Origin: CAUUJV01 sp963545565
GTDB lineage: Bacteria > Actinomycetota > Actinomycetes > Actinomycetales > Bifidobacteriaceae
DNA: 64,000 nucleotides
Direction of reading: 5' to 3'
Assembly: GCA_963545565.1 (NCBI GenBank)
Contig: CAUUJV010000005.1
Coordinates: 44,761-108,760, forward strand
Below the pieces are notes generated by a model. It made no database searches. It was given only the letters and a program-made list of their open reading frames with translations, and was not told the origin of the DNA. The position numbers were made by a program, and so were the translations under genes. Each line of letters opens with the position of its first letter. Within the stretch, counting starts at the first letter, position 1. Positions 34,829-44,494 of this stretch are shown here, in pieces.

Positions 34829-37381
34829 GTGACTTCATTAACTTCGTGTTCTGTATCCCCAACGATTTCAGTGTCTTCATCAGATTCATCTTCGATTGAG
34901 TTCATTGATTGGGGATACAAGTATGCTCTTCGCCAGAATTTTGCGTTTCGCCACTTGAATCTCAAAATTTCGGCAGGTGAACGGGTGATGATTCTTGGTG
35001 CGTCTGGCTTAGGAAAGTCAACAATTTTGCATGCTATTGCAGGATTGCTGGGCGGCTCACACACGGGCGATGGCAGTAGTATCGATGAAGATGGTGGGCT
35101 GACCGAGGGCAGAGTTCTTATAGATGGGATTTCAGCTTCTCAAGCAGTTGGTCATTGTGGATTTGTTCTGCAAGACCCTGAAGCTCAAACTATCTTTGAT
35201 CGTCTTGCCGATAATGTTGCCTTTGCGCCTGAGAATTTAGGTGTTGAGCGTTCTGAAATTGATGAGCGCGTGGAGGCCTCGCTAGAAGCTGTGGGGCTTG
35301 GAAACCTGCAATGGCATCGTTCCACAGCACATTTAAGCGGTGGCCAGGCTCAGCGTTTAGCACTTGCCAGCGTGCTCTCAATGCAGCCCGATGTGCTTGT
35401 TCTTGATGAGCCAACCTCAAACATTGACCCAGAAGGTGTTCAGCAACTTGTCGACGCAGTAACTGACGTAGTTACCCAACAAAATTCAACGCTTGTAATG
35501 GTTGAGCATAGAGCTGACGCATGGCTTAATCTCATCAACCGCGTTATTGTGTTCAATACTGCCGCTGGGGTGAGAGATACTACTGATTCCCCCATTGATT
35601 CCACCATTATTGTTGCTGATGGAAAGCCTGACGACGTCTTTAACCGTGCAGATATTGATTGGGACGAACTCGGCATTTGGGTTCCTCAGAAGTATCGAAA
35701 ACCTAAGTTAACGCCAGATATTAACACTGTTGGTGATGCTAATGATTTTCTGACGGGTGTTGAGTCACCAGTTTTGCTTACCGCCCATAATCTGGCAATT
35801 GGCAGAGGTCAGGCGGCTATAGCGTCAGGTATTGATTTCACTGCAAAATCAGGGGAAACGATTGCTCTGATTGGGCAAAATGGTACAGGGAAGTCAACGC
35901 TTTCTATGACTTTCGCTGGTTTACTTAGTCCTGTTTCTGGTGAAGTTACAGCATCACGGCAGCTTCAAGGAGCGGCTCAAAGTTCCCATCCAATCGAATG
36001 GACATCACCTGAACTCGCAAGTCGAATTCAATATGTGTTTCAAAATCCAGAGCATCAGTTTGCTACAGCCAGTGTGCTCCAAGAAGTTGAACTTTCGTTA
36101 AAAAATGTGGGGCTTGATGAAGATGCTGAACACGGTGATCGACTAGCGCACGATATATTGCGTGAATATGGTCTTGACGAGTTTGCGTCAGCAAATCCCT
36201 ACACGCTTTCAGGTGGACAAAAACGTAGACTTACAGTGGCATGTGCTCTTGCTGCTCAGCCAAAGGTTCTTATTCTGGACGAGCCAACCTTTGGACAAGA
36301 CCGCACAACATGGCAGGCAATCGTAAATACAATCAATGCTCGTGCTAGTGAGGGAATGTGCATTATCGTTGTTACGCACGATATAGAGCTGATAGAAGCA
36401 ATCGGTGCCCGCACAGTCATTCTGAGTGAAACCATGAATATGGAAGCTGTAGGTACGAAATCCGTAGAAACGAAAGCTGCGGATATGGGAGCGAACAATC
36501 AGGAGCCTGAAGATAAGGTTTCAATAAAGACGGCTTATAATAAGACCCATATCACAGTAGTTCCCACATCTGAACGCACCGAGAAGCCGCGAAGTAAAAG
36601 CCCTTCCGCAATAATTGCTGGAATCAATCCTGTATTTAGACTATTAGCAGCTTTGTTGGTATGCATTGTGATGTTATTGAGCCTCGATATAGTTTCTTCA
36701 ATAGTTGAATTCATTGCGGTTTTTGTTAGCTTTGTGGCTCTTGGGTTCACTCCTTGGAAGATTTTCAAAGTTACATGGCCAGTGTGGGTTGGTTCAATTG
36801 GCTCATCGGTAGCGGTAGCTCTTTACGGTAATCAAGCCGGAACTAGTTATGTGGAGTGGGGGGTAGTCCATATCACTCAGGGGTCTCTTGAGCTGGCATG
36901 TGCAACCGCACTTCGTATTATCGCAATGGGAATCCCTGCAATCCTACTGATTTATGGTGTTGATCCTACAGACTTGGCAGATTCCTTCTCACAGCAGCTC
37001 AAGCTTTCTGACAGATTTGTTTACGGTGGGCTGGCTGGAATGCGTTTATTCCCAGTACTTCAAGATGATTGGGCTGCGCTTGCAGCCTCACGCCGTTCGC
37101 GCGGCATTGGATTTGACAAAAATAAATCAGTGAAAGCATTCGCTCAGCAGAGTTTTGCTTTATTGGTACTGTCCATCCGCAGATCGTCTGCTTTAGCTGT
37201 TGCTATGCAAGCTCGTGGTTTTGGAGCGGACATAAAGCGAACGCACTGGAGAATCTCAACGGTAAAAGCTCAAGATTATGTTTTTACTGCCATTGCAGTT
37301 CTTGTTCCTGTCATTGCCCTTGTAGTTGCTGCGCTTGCTGGGACTTTTTCTTTCCTCGGTACGGAACTTCACGTACTCTAA
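34829..37381 (+). CDS. ykoD: ECF transporter fusion: two ATPase domains plus EcfT permease (YkoD-YkoC)
   Basis: An 850-residue fusion that powers YkoE. ATPase domain 1 has Walker A GASGLGKST (57-65), signature LSGGQ (169-173) and DEPTS. ATPase domain 2 has Walker A GQNGTGKST (349-357), signature LSGGQ (460-464) and DEPTFG. After a low-complexity linker with repeated VxTKxxET units (about 540-590) the C-terminal 250 residues are a membrane EcfT-type component, with the coupling motifs AASRRSRG and AMQARGFG. In Bacillus, YkoD and YkoC are separate proteins; here they are one chain. The start is GTG with only weak upstream GCGAG. It is controlled by the same TPP riboswitch as ykoE. Confidence 0.93.
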   Translation: MTSLTSCSVSPTISVSSSDSSSIEFIDWGYKYALRQNFAFRHLNLKISAGERVMILGASGLGKSTILHAIAGLLGGSHTGDGSSIDEDGGLTEGRVLIDGISASQAVGHCGFVLQDPEAQTIFDRLADNVAFAPENLGVERSEIDERVEASLEAVGLGNLQWHRSTAHLSGGQAQRLALASVLSMQPDVLVLDEPTSNIDPEGVQQLVDAVTDVVTQQNSTLVMVEHRADAWLNLINRVIVFNTAAGVRDTTDSPIDSTIIVADGKPDDVFNRADIDWDELGIWVPQKYRKPKLTPDINTVGDANDFLTGVESPVLLTAHNLAIGRGQAAIASGIDFTAKSGETIALIGQNGTGKSTLSMTFAGLLSPVSGEVTASRQLQGAAQSSHPIEWTSPELASRIQYVFQNPEHQFATASVLQEVELSLKNVGLDEDAEHGDRLAHDILREYGLDEFASANPYTLSGGQKRRLTVACALAAQPKVLILDEPTFGQDRTTWQAIVNTINARASEGMCIIVVTHDIELIEAIGARTVILSETMNMEAVGTKSVETKAADMGANNQEPEDKVSIKTAYNKTHITVVPTSERTEKPRSKSPSAIIAGINPVFRLLAALLVCIVMLLSLDIVSSIVEFIAVFVSFVALGFTPWKIFKVTWPVWVGSIGSSVAVALYGNQAGTSYVEWGVVHITQGSLELACATALRIIAMGIPAILLIYGVDPTDLADSFSQQLKLSDRFVYGGLAGMRLFPVLQDDWAALAASRRSRGIGFDKNKSVKAFAQQSFALLVLSIRRSSALAVAMQARGFGADIKRTHWRISTVKAQDYVFTAIAVLVPVIALVVAALAGTFSFLGTELHVL

Positions 37382-37439
37382 TGCTTTGTATAGGCTCTTT
37401 AGATACGTTTAACCGCACAGGATCAGGGAGAATAGAGAA

Positions 37440-38198
37440 ATGACTGTCACATTTGAGCGATTGCAGGATTCAAAAATTCTTGTTATCGAAGACGATGCTG
37501 ACATTAATTCCGTTATCTCTGAGTATTTGACAGGCTGTGGTGCGACGTGCGTGAGTGCATATTCTGGCACGGAGGCTCAGCTTGTTTTGAAGGACGACTC
37601 TTTCGATGTGATTGTCAGTGATCTTATGCTGTCTGGTGCTACAGGCGAGTCGATTGTTTCCATGCTTCGTGAATCAGGGAATAACACGCCAATTGTAGTT
37701 GTTTCCACCCGCAATACTGCGAATGACGTCATTGATTTGCTTAGCCTTGGCGCAGACGATTATGTTGCTAAACCTTTTGATCTGGGTGTTCTTGCGGCAC
37801 GTGTGGATGCGCAGCTGCGTAAACGTGAGCTCCTCTCAAAGACGTTACAAATGTCTGTTGATGGGCAATTCTCAGATGAAGCAAATTCAAAAAACATCAC
37901 TACTTTTGGTGATTGGATTATTGACGCTGATGCAATGACTTTGGCAATCGTCAATGCGGAAAATCGAAGTGAGAAAGAAACTATTGATTTAACTCGAACT
38001 GAATATTCGATTGTGGAACTGCTTGCAAGTCAACCTAACCGTGTGTTTACAAAGCAGGAACTCTATGAAGCTGCATGGAGCCAGCCGTATATGGCAGGTG
38101 ACAGCAGCTTGAATGTGCACATTTCCAATTTACGTGCAAAGCTCAAGGATTCTCACACTGATACATATATCAAAACCGTGTGGGGGGCTTGGCTTTAG
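37440..38198 (+). CDS. OmpR/PhoB-type response regulator
   Basis: A 252-residue two-component regulator: a receiver domain (about 10-128) with acidic pocket Glu17/Asp18/Asp19, phosphoacceptor Asp61 (VIVSDLML) and the conserved Lys in VAKPFD, then a winged-helix DNA-binding domain (about 160-252). The ATG follows AGGGAG. Downstream come an ABC ATPase, an ABC permease and a histidine kinase on the same strand, an arrangement used by peptide-antibiotic sensing and immunity modules. The stimulus is unknown. Confidence 0.92.
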   Translation: MTVTFERLQDSKILVIEDDADINSVISEYLTGCGATCVSAYSGTEAQLVLKDDSFDVIVSDLMLSGATGESIVSMLRESGNNTPIVVVSTRNTANDVIDLLSLGADDYVAKPFDLGVLAARVDAQLRKRELLSKTLQMSVDGQFSDEANSKNITTFGDWIIDADAMTLAIVNAENRSEKETIDLTRTEYSIVELLASQPNRVFTKQELYEAAWSQPYMAGDSSLNVHISNLRAKLKDSHTDTYIKTVWGAWL

Positions 38199-38343
38199 AG
38201 CATCATTGCCGACTGAATGATCACACACAAATAGTCTCAGTAACCATTTCCTGAACAATCTTTAAACTTTCTTAAAACTTTGCTGAGGGTTTCTGAATAT
38301 CTGTTTCCTACGATTGAGATATCGGAAGGAAAGGGGAATCTCG

Positions 38344-39252
38344 ATGGGTGTTATAGATCTCATAGATCTCACAAAAACATTTGGTCACTCAACAGTGGTT
38401 GACCATTTGGACATGCATATAGAAGCCGGTAAGATTTATGGATTTGTTGGTCAAAACGGCGCAGGCAAATCCACCACAATGAAGATGATTGCTTCTTTGG
38501 TTCGCCCCACTTCGGGTGAAATTAGCTTATTCAATGGGCAGAAGAACCATAATGGTAACCGCATTGGCGCAATCATTGAGAATCCAGGCTTGATTCCTGA
38601 TCTCAACGGTTATGACAATTTAATAGCTAAGGCAATCGTATATGGTGTAGCAAATCCATCACAGCGCAGCAAAGAAATGCTGAAACTTGTGGGTTTGAGT
38701 GGTGTTGGCCGTAAAAAGTCAAAAAAATATTCCGTCGGCATGAAACAACGTCTTGGAATTGCGATGGCATTGGTAACGAGTCCAGATATTTTGCTCCTCG
38801 ACGAGCCTTTTAACGGTCTTGACCCGCAGGGTGTGCATGACATTCGTAATCTGCTTATCAAACTCAATCAAGAGAGAGGCATCACCATTATGGTCAGCAC
38901 CCACGTGCTTGATCAACTTGGCAGAATGGCTACGCACTACGGTGTGATTTACAACGGACGCATGGTTCGTGAAATGAGTGCCCAGCAGGTTGATGATGAA
39001 TGTCGTTCTTTACTTAAAGTCCGTACTCTTGACACTCCATCTGCTCTTGTTGCTTTGCAAAATGCTTTGCCGAATTTGCAGGCAACTGTGCACGAAGATC
39101 AATCTATTGTTATCACCGGCGATTTTGATACACAATTTATTGCTCAAACACTGCATAACAGCGGGCAAACAGTGGTAGAGATTTCTTCTCAGAGCCGTGA
39201 CATTGAAGAGTACTTCATTGCTCTTATGAATGGAGGAAACAAAAATGATTAA
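38344..39252 (+). CDS. ABC transporter ATP-binding protein
   Basis: A 302-residue ATPase subunit of the lantibiotic/bacitracin-exporter type (CcmA/NodI-like). It has Walker A GQNGAGKST (about 39-47), signature YSVGMKQRLG and Walker B ILLLDEPFNGLD, then a C-terminal regulatory tail of about 85 residues. The ATG at 38344 is supported by GGAAAGGGG just upstream. The gene overlaps the permease gene by eight bases, so translation is coupled. Confidence 0.93.
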   Translation: MGVIDLIDLTKTFGHSTVVDHLDMHIEAGKIYGFVGQNGAGKSTTMKMIASLVRPTSGEISLFNGQKNHNGNRIGAIIENPGLIPDLNGYDNLIAKAIVYGVANPSQRSKEMLKLVGLSGVGRKKSKKYSVGMKQRLGIAMALVTSPDILLLDEPFNGLDPQGVHDIRNLLIKLNQERGITIMVSTHVLDQLGRMATHYGVIYNGRMVREMSAQQVDDECRSLLKVRTLDTPSALVALQNALPNLQATVHEDQSIVITGDFDTQFIAQTLHNSGQTVVEISSQSRDIEEYFIALMNGGNKND

Positions 39253-40117
39253 TTTATTCGTTTCAGATTTCTACCGTTTTGTGCGCACACGCGCATTCCA
39301 ACTTTCGAGTATTTTGATGGTGCTGACCTCCGTGGCTGTTGCCGTGTTTAGATGGTGGATCACAACTCCCATGTACGCTGCTTTGGTGGATCGTTCGAAT
39401 CCAGGATCTTTGAGTTTGAGCGTGAGTGTTAAGGATAACGCAACAATTATGGCTAATCACACGAGTGGTTATTCTCCGATTGTTGCTGTGGTTACGCTTA
39501 TTCTTGTTATTCTCTCAGTCGTTGTTGTGATGTTGGATTCGAATACTGGGTTTATTCGCAATGTACTCGCAGGCAAATCAATCAAACGAGGAACATGCAT
39601 TGCAGAAAAATTTATTTTCTTATTCATCATTACGTTTATTAGTCTGTTTGCAACTATTGGAATTGCTGAACTTGGGCATCGAATAGCCGGTTTTACTTTT
39701 GCAGCATCTACTGTGGAAAGCTTTGGCACATGGCTGCTATGGATGATGCTTGTAGCGCTTTTTATCTTCTGTTTTGAATGCATTGCAATTGCTATTGCTC
39801 TTCTTTTTAACAGTAGTAGTGCGGGGATAATTGCAGGGATCCTTGTTACCCTTGGTGTTGTTGATAGTATTCTGAAAATAGTTCTCAATTTTGCATCATT
39901 GAAAATTGGTTGGCTTGTTCACGTTACCCAATGGCTTCCTTACACAATTGGTAATGAAAAGCTTTCCAACGGTTCAACATGGCTGGTAACAACTGCAGGG
40001 GTCGTAACGCGAACGTTTAATATGCCTACAGGAGTATATAGTGTACTTGTTTTTGCCTGGCCAATCGTGATTGCAATAGTTATTGCGGCTCTAGTTGTCA
40101 GGAAACGTGATTTCTAA
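39245..40117 (+). CDS. ABC transporter permease (ABC-2 type)
   Basis: A 290-residue membrane subunit with about six helices and a large extracytoplasmic loop after the first helix (about 40-75), typical of ABC-2 permeases such as those in lantibiotic immunity. The ATG at 39245 follows GGAGG (39234-39238) inside the end of the ATPase gene. Its partner is the preceding ATPase. The substrate is not evident; no bacteriocin precursor gene is visible nearby. Confidence 0.9.
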   Translation: MINLFVSDFYRFVRTRAFQLSSILMVLTSVAVAVFRWWITTPMYAALVDRSNPGSLSLSVSVKDNATIMANHTSGYSPIVAVVTLILVILSVVVVMLDSNTGFIRNVLAGKSIKRGTCIAEKFIFLFIITFISLFATIGIAELGHRIAGFTFAASTVESFGTWLLWMMLVALFIFCFECIAIAIALLFNSSSAGIIAGILVTLGVVDSILKIVLNFASLKIGWLVHVTQWLPYTIGNEKLSNGSTWLVTTAGVVTRTFNMPTGVYSVLVFAWPIVIAIVIAALVVRKRDF

Positions 40118-40304
40118 AAATATAAACGATATATCTCCCTTGATGAATAAATAAAAATTTGCGGCCACCTCTTCGCTGCTTCGTGCAACATATGCAGCGT
40201 ATTGAGATGGTCGCATCTGTGTATGCATGTACAAATCTGTAATCTGAGTGAACACAATAAACTATTCATCAGGAATTGGAAATCAGCGAAAGTGAGGCGA
40301 GACA

Positions 40305-41249
40305 GTGGTTATTGTAATAACGCTCATAATTGGGCTCATAATCGGTGCGCTATGTGTAATAGCGCTCTACGAGCACGAGATCGCTCAGCTCACTTCAACG
40401 TTGAAGGATCGTGAACAGGGCAGTAATGAACGATTGACGGTTCACATACTCAGTCGGCGTGTTCGAGACCTTGCAAATGCTGTGAATGAGACTCTTGAGA
40501 GAGATACAAAAGCGTATATCACAGAAGAAAATTTGCGCAAAGATTTTCAACGAGAACTCTCCAGTCTTTCCCATGATATTCGTACGCCTTTAACAGGCGC
40601 CCGCGGCCATTTACAGCTTGCAGTGTCCGATTTGCAGGAACAGCAAAGTCGAACAAGACAAGAAAATCAGTCAAACCTAGGTATACAGAATGCTCAAGAG
40701 TCTGCGCTTCGCCATGTTAATCTTGCAATGAGGCGAATCGACGACACTTCTACATTGTTGAATTCGCTCTTTGAGTATGCAAAGTCAAGTGACCCGGATG
40801 CCCAGTTCAAGCGGAAAGTTGTGTCCGTACTTCCGCTGATTGTCAATATTCTGGTGAAATATGAAGCTGATTTCGAACGGTTGGGATTTGAACCCTATGT
40901 TGATTTTGCTGAGGAAGATTTTACGATAGTGGGAGATAATGCTGCGCTCGCGAGAATTTTCGATAATCTCATCTCAAACGCTTTACGATACGGCGATGGA
41001 ATGTTATCAGTAGCTCAGAGAGGTAGCGAAATTATTGTGACAAACTCTGTAGATTCTGAACTTGCAGCCAAACTTGATGTAGCCAAACTCTTTGAACGCT
41101 TTTACAGGGTAGATCCTGCACGAACGAACAGCAGTTCAGGGCTGGGATTATCTGTTGTAAAAAATCTCGTAACAGCAATGGGAATACACATCGATGCTTC
41201 GTTGGAAGAGAGCACATTAAGCATCATCTTGACTACTGAAACCAAGTAA
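40305..41249 (+). CDS. Sensor histidine kinase
   Basis: A 314-residue kinase with a single N-terminal membrane helix (about 2-21) and almost no external loop, so it probably senses within the membrane or through the ABC transporter. The HisKA site is His90 in LSSLSHDIRTPL; the HATPase domain has NLISNALRYGDG (N box) and SSGLGLSVVKNL (G box). The start is GTG preceded by GTGAGGCGAG. It is probably the partner of the regulator at 37440. The gap of 187 bases from the permease leaves room for its own promoter. Confidence 0.9.
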   Translation: MVIVITLIIGLIIGALCVIALYEHEIAQLTSTLKDREQGSNERLTVHILSRRVRDLANAVNETLERDTKAYITEENLRKDFQRELSSLSHDIRTPLTGARGHLQLAVSDLQEQQSRTRQENQSNLGIQNAQESALRHVNLAMRRIDDTSTLLNSLFEYAKSSDPDAQFKRKVVSVLPLIVNILVKYEADFERLGFEPYVDFAEEDFTIVGDNAALARIFDNLISNALRYGDGMLSVAQRGSEIIVTNSVDSELAAKLDVAKLFERFYRVDPARTNSSSGLGLSVVKNLVTAMGIHIDASLEESTLSIILTTETK

Positions 41250-41272
41250 ATGAGATCATCAAGGAAATATAA

Positions 41273-41324
41273 AAAGCGGCAGCCTCAAGGTCATAAAAAC
41301 AGACCGGGTGGCTGCCACTATATT
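41273..41324. terminator. Bidirectional terminator between the kinase gene and sodA
   Basis: GGCAGCC (41278-41284) pairs with GGCTGCC (41310-41316), extended inside by GGTC/GACC. An A run lies on the left and a T-rich tail on the right, so both convergent genes can end here. Confidence 0.8.
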
Positions 41325-41343
41325 TCTTAGCTATTTTCCTTAG

Positions 41344-41964
41344 TTATTTTGCGAGAACAGTATTGATATTGCGAACTTCTTCGAAACGCTTCATTGCATC
41401 GCCCCAATTGACGATGTTCCACCAGGCGTCTACATAGTTCGCGCGCACATTCATATAATCGAGATAGTAAGCATGCTCCCATAAATCGAGCATAACGAGT
41501 GGGAATACGGTTACAGGGAGGTTGCCCTGGTGATCGTACATCTGCAGGGTTACGAGGCGTTCGCCCAAAGAATCCCACGCTAGAACAGCCCAGCCAGAGC
41601 CTTGGATTCCTGCGCACATTGATGCGAAATACTTCTGGAAGCCTTCAAAAGAGCCAAATTGCTCATCAATTGCTGCAGCAAGTTCACCTTCTGGACGCTG
41701 ACCATCAGCCGGAGCCATATTATTCCAAAAAATAGTGTGGTTCTTATGCCCTGCCAAATTGAATGCAAGATTCTTTTCAAGCAGGTTAGACTGTGCTACA
41801 TTGCCAGACTCTGCAGCATCATGAATCTGCTCAAGTGCTTGATTAGCGCCATTGACATAAGCCTGATGATGCTTATCGTGGTGCAGCTCCATAATTTTGC
41901 CAGAGATAAATGGTTCCAAAGCAGAGTAGTCGTAAGGGAGATCTGGGAGAGTATAAATTGGCAT
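41344..41964 (-). CDS. sodA: Superoxide dismutase (Mn/Fe family)
   Basis: Converts superoxide to hydrogen peroxide and oxygen in the cytoplasm. The 206 residues are complete. Metal ligands are visible: His28 (ELHHDKHHQAY), His76 (GHKNHTIFWNNM), Asp160 and His164 (LDLWEHAYY). Gly/Gln patterns around the active site do not allow a safe choice between Mn and Fe. It is single-gene, with a GC-poor 390-base region upstream. Superoxide dismutase is uncommon in the Bifidobacterium genus, so the gene argues for an aerotolerant relative or for acquisition. Confidence 0.95.
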   Translation of the reverse strand: MPIYTLPDLPYDYSALEPFISGKIMELHHDKHHQAYVNGANQALEQIHDAAESGNVAQSNLLEKNLAFNLAGHKNHTIFWNNMAPADGQRPEGELAAAIDEQFGSFEGFQKYFASMCAGIQGSGWAVLAWDSLGERLVTLQMYDHQGNLPVTVFPLVMLDLWEHAYYLDYMNVRANYVDAWWNIVNWGDAMKRFEEVRNINTVLAK

Positions 41965-42357
41965 TTGAGGCTCCTTGTGTAATTGTGTGGCAAGGCGTGC
42001 ACTGCGCTTGCGATGAGTAATTTAAAGTTTATGCGAGTTCAGCTGTTTTCACGGCAAAAATAGCGTGACTTATGCCACATAAACCATGGCGTATATCACA
42101 CTAATTAAATTTTGATTATTCGATCAAAGTGTTTGAGAAATAGCAATGATTGAGAGTGGCAATGATTGGGAAGCGCTTATTTAGTATTTAATCTTACTTT
42201 TGACTTCACTTTTGGCGACTAACTACTCTTATAGTGTTTCTTATAGTGTCTAGCTAGTGTCTGATTTATAAACTAGAACAGAAAATCACTCATAGTAGAT
42301 TCATAATGAATTACTGTTGTTACTATTGCTGGATACTGGAGTCTTAGGGGGAAAGTG
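41965..42357. other. Intergenic region between sodA and the methyltransferase gene
   Basis: A 393-base region without a supported gene. Possible elements are TTGACT (42200-42205) with an 18-base spacer and TACTCT (42224-42229) as a plus-strand promoter, and a direct repeat TTATAGTGT at 42229-42237 and 42241-42249. No tRNA or small-RNA structure was recognised. Confidence 0.5.
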
Positions 42358-43236
42358 ATGCCTATTCATTCTGAGCTGTTGGATAATCCGCATGCCCAGC
42401 GTGTGCGTTTTGTGGCTGACCTAGTGAGTAGAAAGGGGCGTCGTAAATCTGGAAGATTTTTGGCTGAAGGCCCTCAGTCTGTGCGTGAAGCAGTGCGGTT
42501 TGCCACTGAGGGTGTGCGCGATATTTATGCTGATAAAGCGTTTCTCGAAGATAGTTCTTCTGTAATTGCAAAAATTGTTGAAGAGGCACTTAACGCTCAG
42601 ATTTATGTGCATCCAGCAACCACGGAAGTGATGGCTCACATGAGCAAGGATTGCCAAGGAATTCTTGCAGTAGTCGAGTTTTCTGCTTTGCAAGGAGCGG
42701 GTATTCAAGGTGGAACAACTGCTGAAGATATTGAGATTCCTGAGGGTTCTCTTGTGGCAGCGTGCTGGCAGCTGCGAGACCCCGGCAATGCAGGTACAAT
42801 TATTCGTGCTGCTGATGCCGCTGGTTGTGCTGCTGTGATTCTTGTTGATGAATGTGTTGATATGACAAACCCGAAGGTTGTGCGTTCCACAGCTGGTTCA
42901 CTATTCCATATTCCTGTAATGCATATGGGCACTGAAGAATTCTTCGAGTATGCGGTTAAGCATGGTGTAGATGTTGTGGCAGCAGATGCGTACGGTACTC
43001 AAGCAAATCCAGTTGTTGAGCTTCCCGATGCAATCGAGGCAGTGAAGAATGATGCTAACGTACGTAATCGCTCGCGTGCAATTTTATTTGGCAACGAGGC
43101 TCGCGGTCTTGACGAAAACGTTATCAATATGAGTGCTCACGTGGTAAAAATTCCGCTTTATGGCAAAGCAGAATCGTTGAATGTGGCTACAAGTGCTGCA
43201 GTTTTGCTGTATTCATATGCAATGTATGCAAAATAA
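42358..43236 (+). CDS. SpoU/TrmH-family RNA 2'-O-methyltransferase
   Basis: A 292-residue S-adenosylmethionine-dependent methyltransferase acting on rRNA or tRNA. The N-terminal substrate-binding domain contains RKGRRKSGRFLAEGPQSV. The SPOUT knot domain has the three motifs: QLRDPGNAGTIIRAADAAG, ILFGNEARGLDE and IPLYGKAESLNVATSAAVLLY. The ATG at 42358 follows AGGGGGA; a GTG at 42355 is in frame but too close. In many actinobacteria this gene sits directly before pheST, as here. Confidence 0.93.
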   Translation: MPIHSELLDNPHAQRVRFVADLVSRKGRRKSGRFLAEGPQSVREAVRFATEGVRDIYADKAFLEDSSSVIAKIVEEALNAQIYVHPATTEVMAHMSKDCQGILAVVEFSALQGAGIQGGTTAEDIEIPEGSLVAACWQLRDPGNAGTIIRAADAAGCAAVILVDECVDMTNPKVVRSTAGSLFHIPVMHMGTEEFFEYAVKHGVDVVAADAYGTQANPVVELPDAIEAVKNDANVRNRSRAILFGNEARGLDENVINMSAHVVKIPLYGKAESLNVATSAAVLLYSYAMYAK

Positions 43237-43423
43237 AATCTTGAGGATCTTGAGAAATCTTGAGAACCTTTAGATTCTTCAGAATCTCAATGAAGTTAGA
43301 AACGATGCCGCTGCATTAGGGGTATATGTCTAGTGACATTGTAAATATGGAATTTTGGATTGGTCTTAAGAAATCAAGTTCTTGAGGATTTTTACAAGAC
43401 TGTGAAAAGCGAAAGGTAAACCA

Positions 43424-44491
43424 GTGGCAGACACATCAGTGTTCGACGTTGATGCAGTAACAGCTGCAGTTAGCGAAGGTATTGAACGCATAAAGGCCGC
43501 AACCAACCTCGATGAGCTTCATGCATTGCGTGCTCAGTATTCCGGCGGGGATTCCGCTATGGCTGCCGCTAGCAAGACAATAGGCGGTTTAGCTCCGGAA
43601 GATAAGAAGGCTGCTGGGCAGGCAATGGGCAAGCTGCGTGCTGACTTCGGTCGTGCATATGGAACCAAAGAAGCACAACTCAAAGAAGAAGCTGAGAAAG
43701 CTGCTCTTGCTGCTGAGACTGTTGATATGACTCAGAGCATTAAGCGCAATCCATTGGGTGCGCGTCATCCACTTCCTAAGCTATTAGAAGATGTTGAAGA
43801 CTTCTTTGTTTCTATGGGATGGCAGATTGCCGAAGGGCCTGAAGTTGAAGCTGAATGGTTTGACTTTGACGCTTTGAATTTTGGCCCCGACCATCCTGCT
43901 CGCCAGATGCAAGATACCTTCTATATCAAGGGCAACCAGGCTAAAGACGCTGCAGGTTTTACTGGTTCCAACATGGTGATGCGCACGCATACTTCGCCTG
44001 TTCAGGCTCGTGCAATGCTTGAGCGTGGCGTGCCACTGTATATTGCTTGCCCTGGTCGCGTGTACCGCACTGATGAACTTGATGCAACCCACACTCCGGT
44101 GTTCCACCAGTGTGAGGCGCTTGCAGTCGATAAGAATTTAACTATGGCAGATCTTAAAGGAACGCTCGATAAGCTTGCTGTAGCAATGTTTGGGCCTGAA
44201 GCAAAGACTCGTCTGCGCCCATCCTATTTCCCATTCACTGAGCCTAGTGCCGAGATGGATTTATGGTTCCCTGATAAAAAGGGAGGTCCAGGCTGGATTG
44301 AATGGGGTGGTTGCGGCATGGTGAATCCTAAGGTTCTTGAGTCTGCTGGAATAGATCCAACTGTTTACTCTGGTTTTGCGTTTGGTGTGGGTATGGAGCG
44401 CACTTTGCTGCTTCGCCATGATATTAATGACATGCATGATCTCGTTGAAGGTGATCAGCGTTTCAGCGAACAGTTCGTGATGGGGGAGTAA
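43424..44491 (+). CDS. pheS: Phenylalanine-tRNA ligase alpha subunit
   Basis: The catalytic subunit that charges tRNA-Phe. The 355 residues comprise an N-terminal coiled-coil tRNA-binding arm (about 1-105) and the class II catalytic core with motif 2 (RTHTSPVQARAM...CPGRVYRTDELDATHTPVFHQ) and motif 3 (FGVGMERTLLLRHDI). The start is GTG after AAAGG. pheT follows three bases after the stop. No T-box or attenuator is evident in the 187-base leader, though three ATCTTGAG repeats occur there. Confidence 0.97.
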   Translation: MADTSVFDVDAVTAAVSEGIERIKAATNLDELHALRAQYSGGDSAMAAASKTIGGLAPEDKKAAGQAMGKLRADFGRAYGTKEAQLKEEAEKAALAAETVDMTQSIKRNPLGARHPLPKLLEDVEDFFVSMGWQIAEGPEVEAEWFDFDALNFGPDHPARQMQDTFYIKGNQAKDAAGFTGSNMVMRTHTSPVQARAMLERGVPLYIACPGRVYRTDELDATHTPVFHQCEALAVDKNLTMADLKGTLDKLAVAMFGPEAKTRLRPSYFPFTEPSAEMDLWFPDKKGGPGWIEWGGCGMVNPKVLESAGIDPTVYSGFAFGVGMERTLLLRHDINDMHDLVEGDQRFSEQFVMGE

Positions 44492-44494
44492 GAG

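Noticed and set aside
34829..37381. Possibility that the ykoD-ykoC chain is an artefactual fusion of separate genes
   Set aside because: One continuous open frame with a sensible linker between the second ATPase and the EcfT part; fused forms are known in actinobacteria.
41965..42357. Possible tRNA or small RNA in the sodA upstream region
   Set aside because: No cloverleaf or strong hairpin with T run could be drawn.
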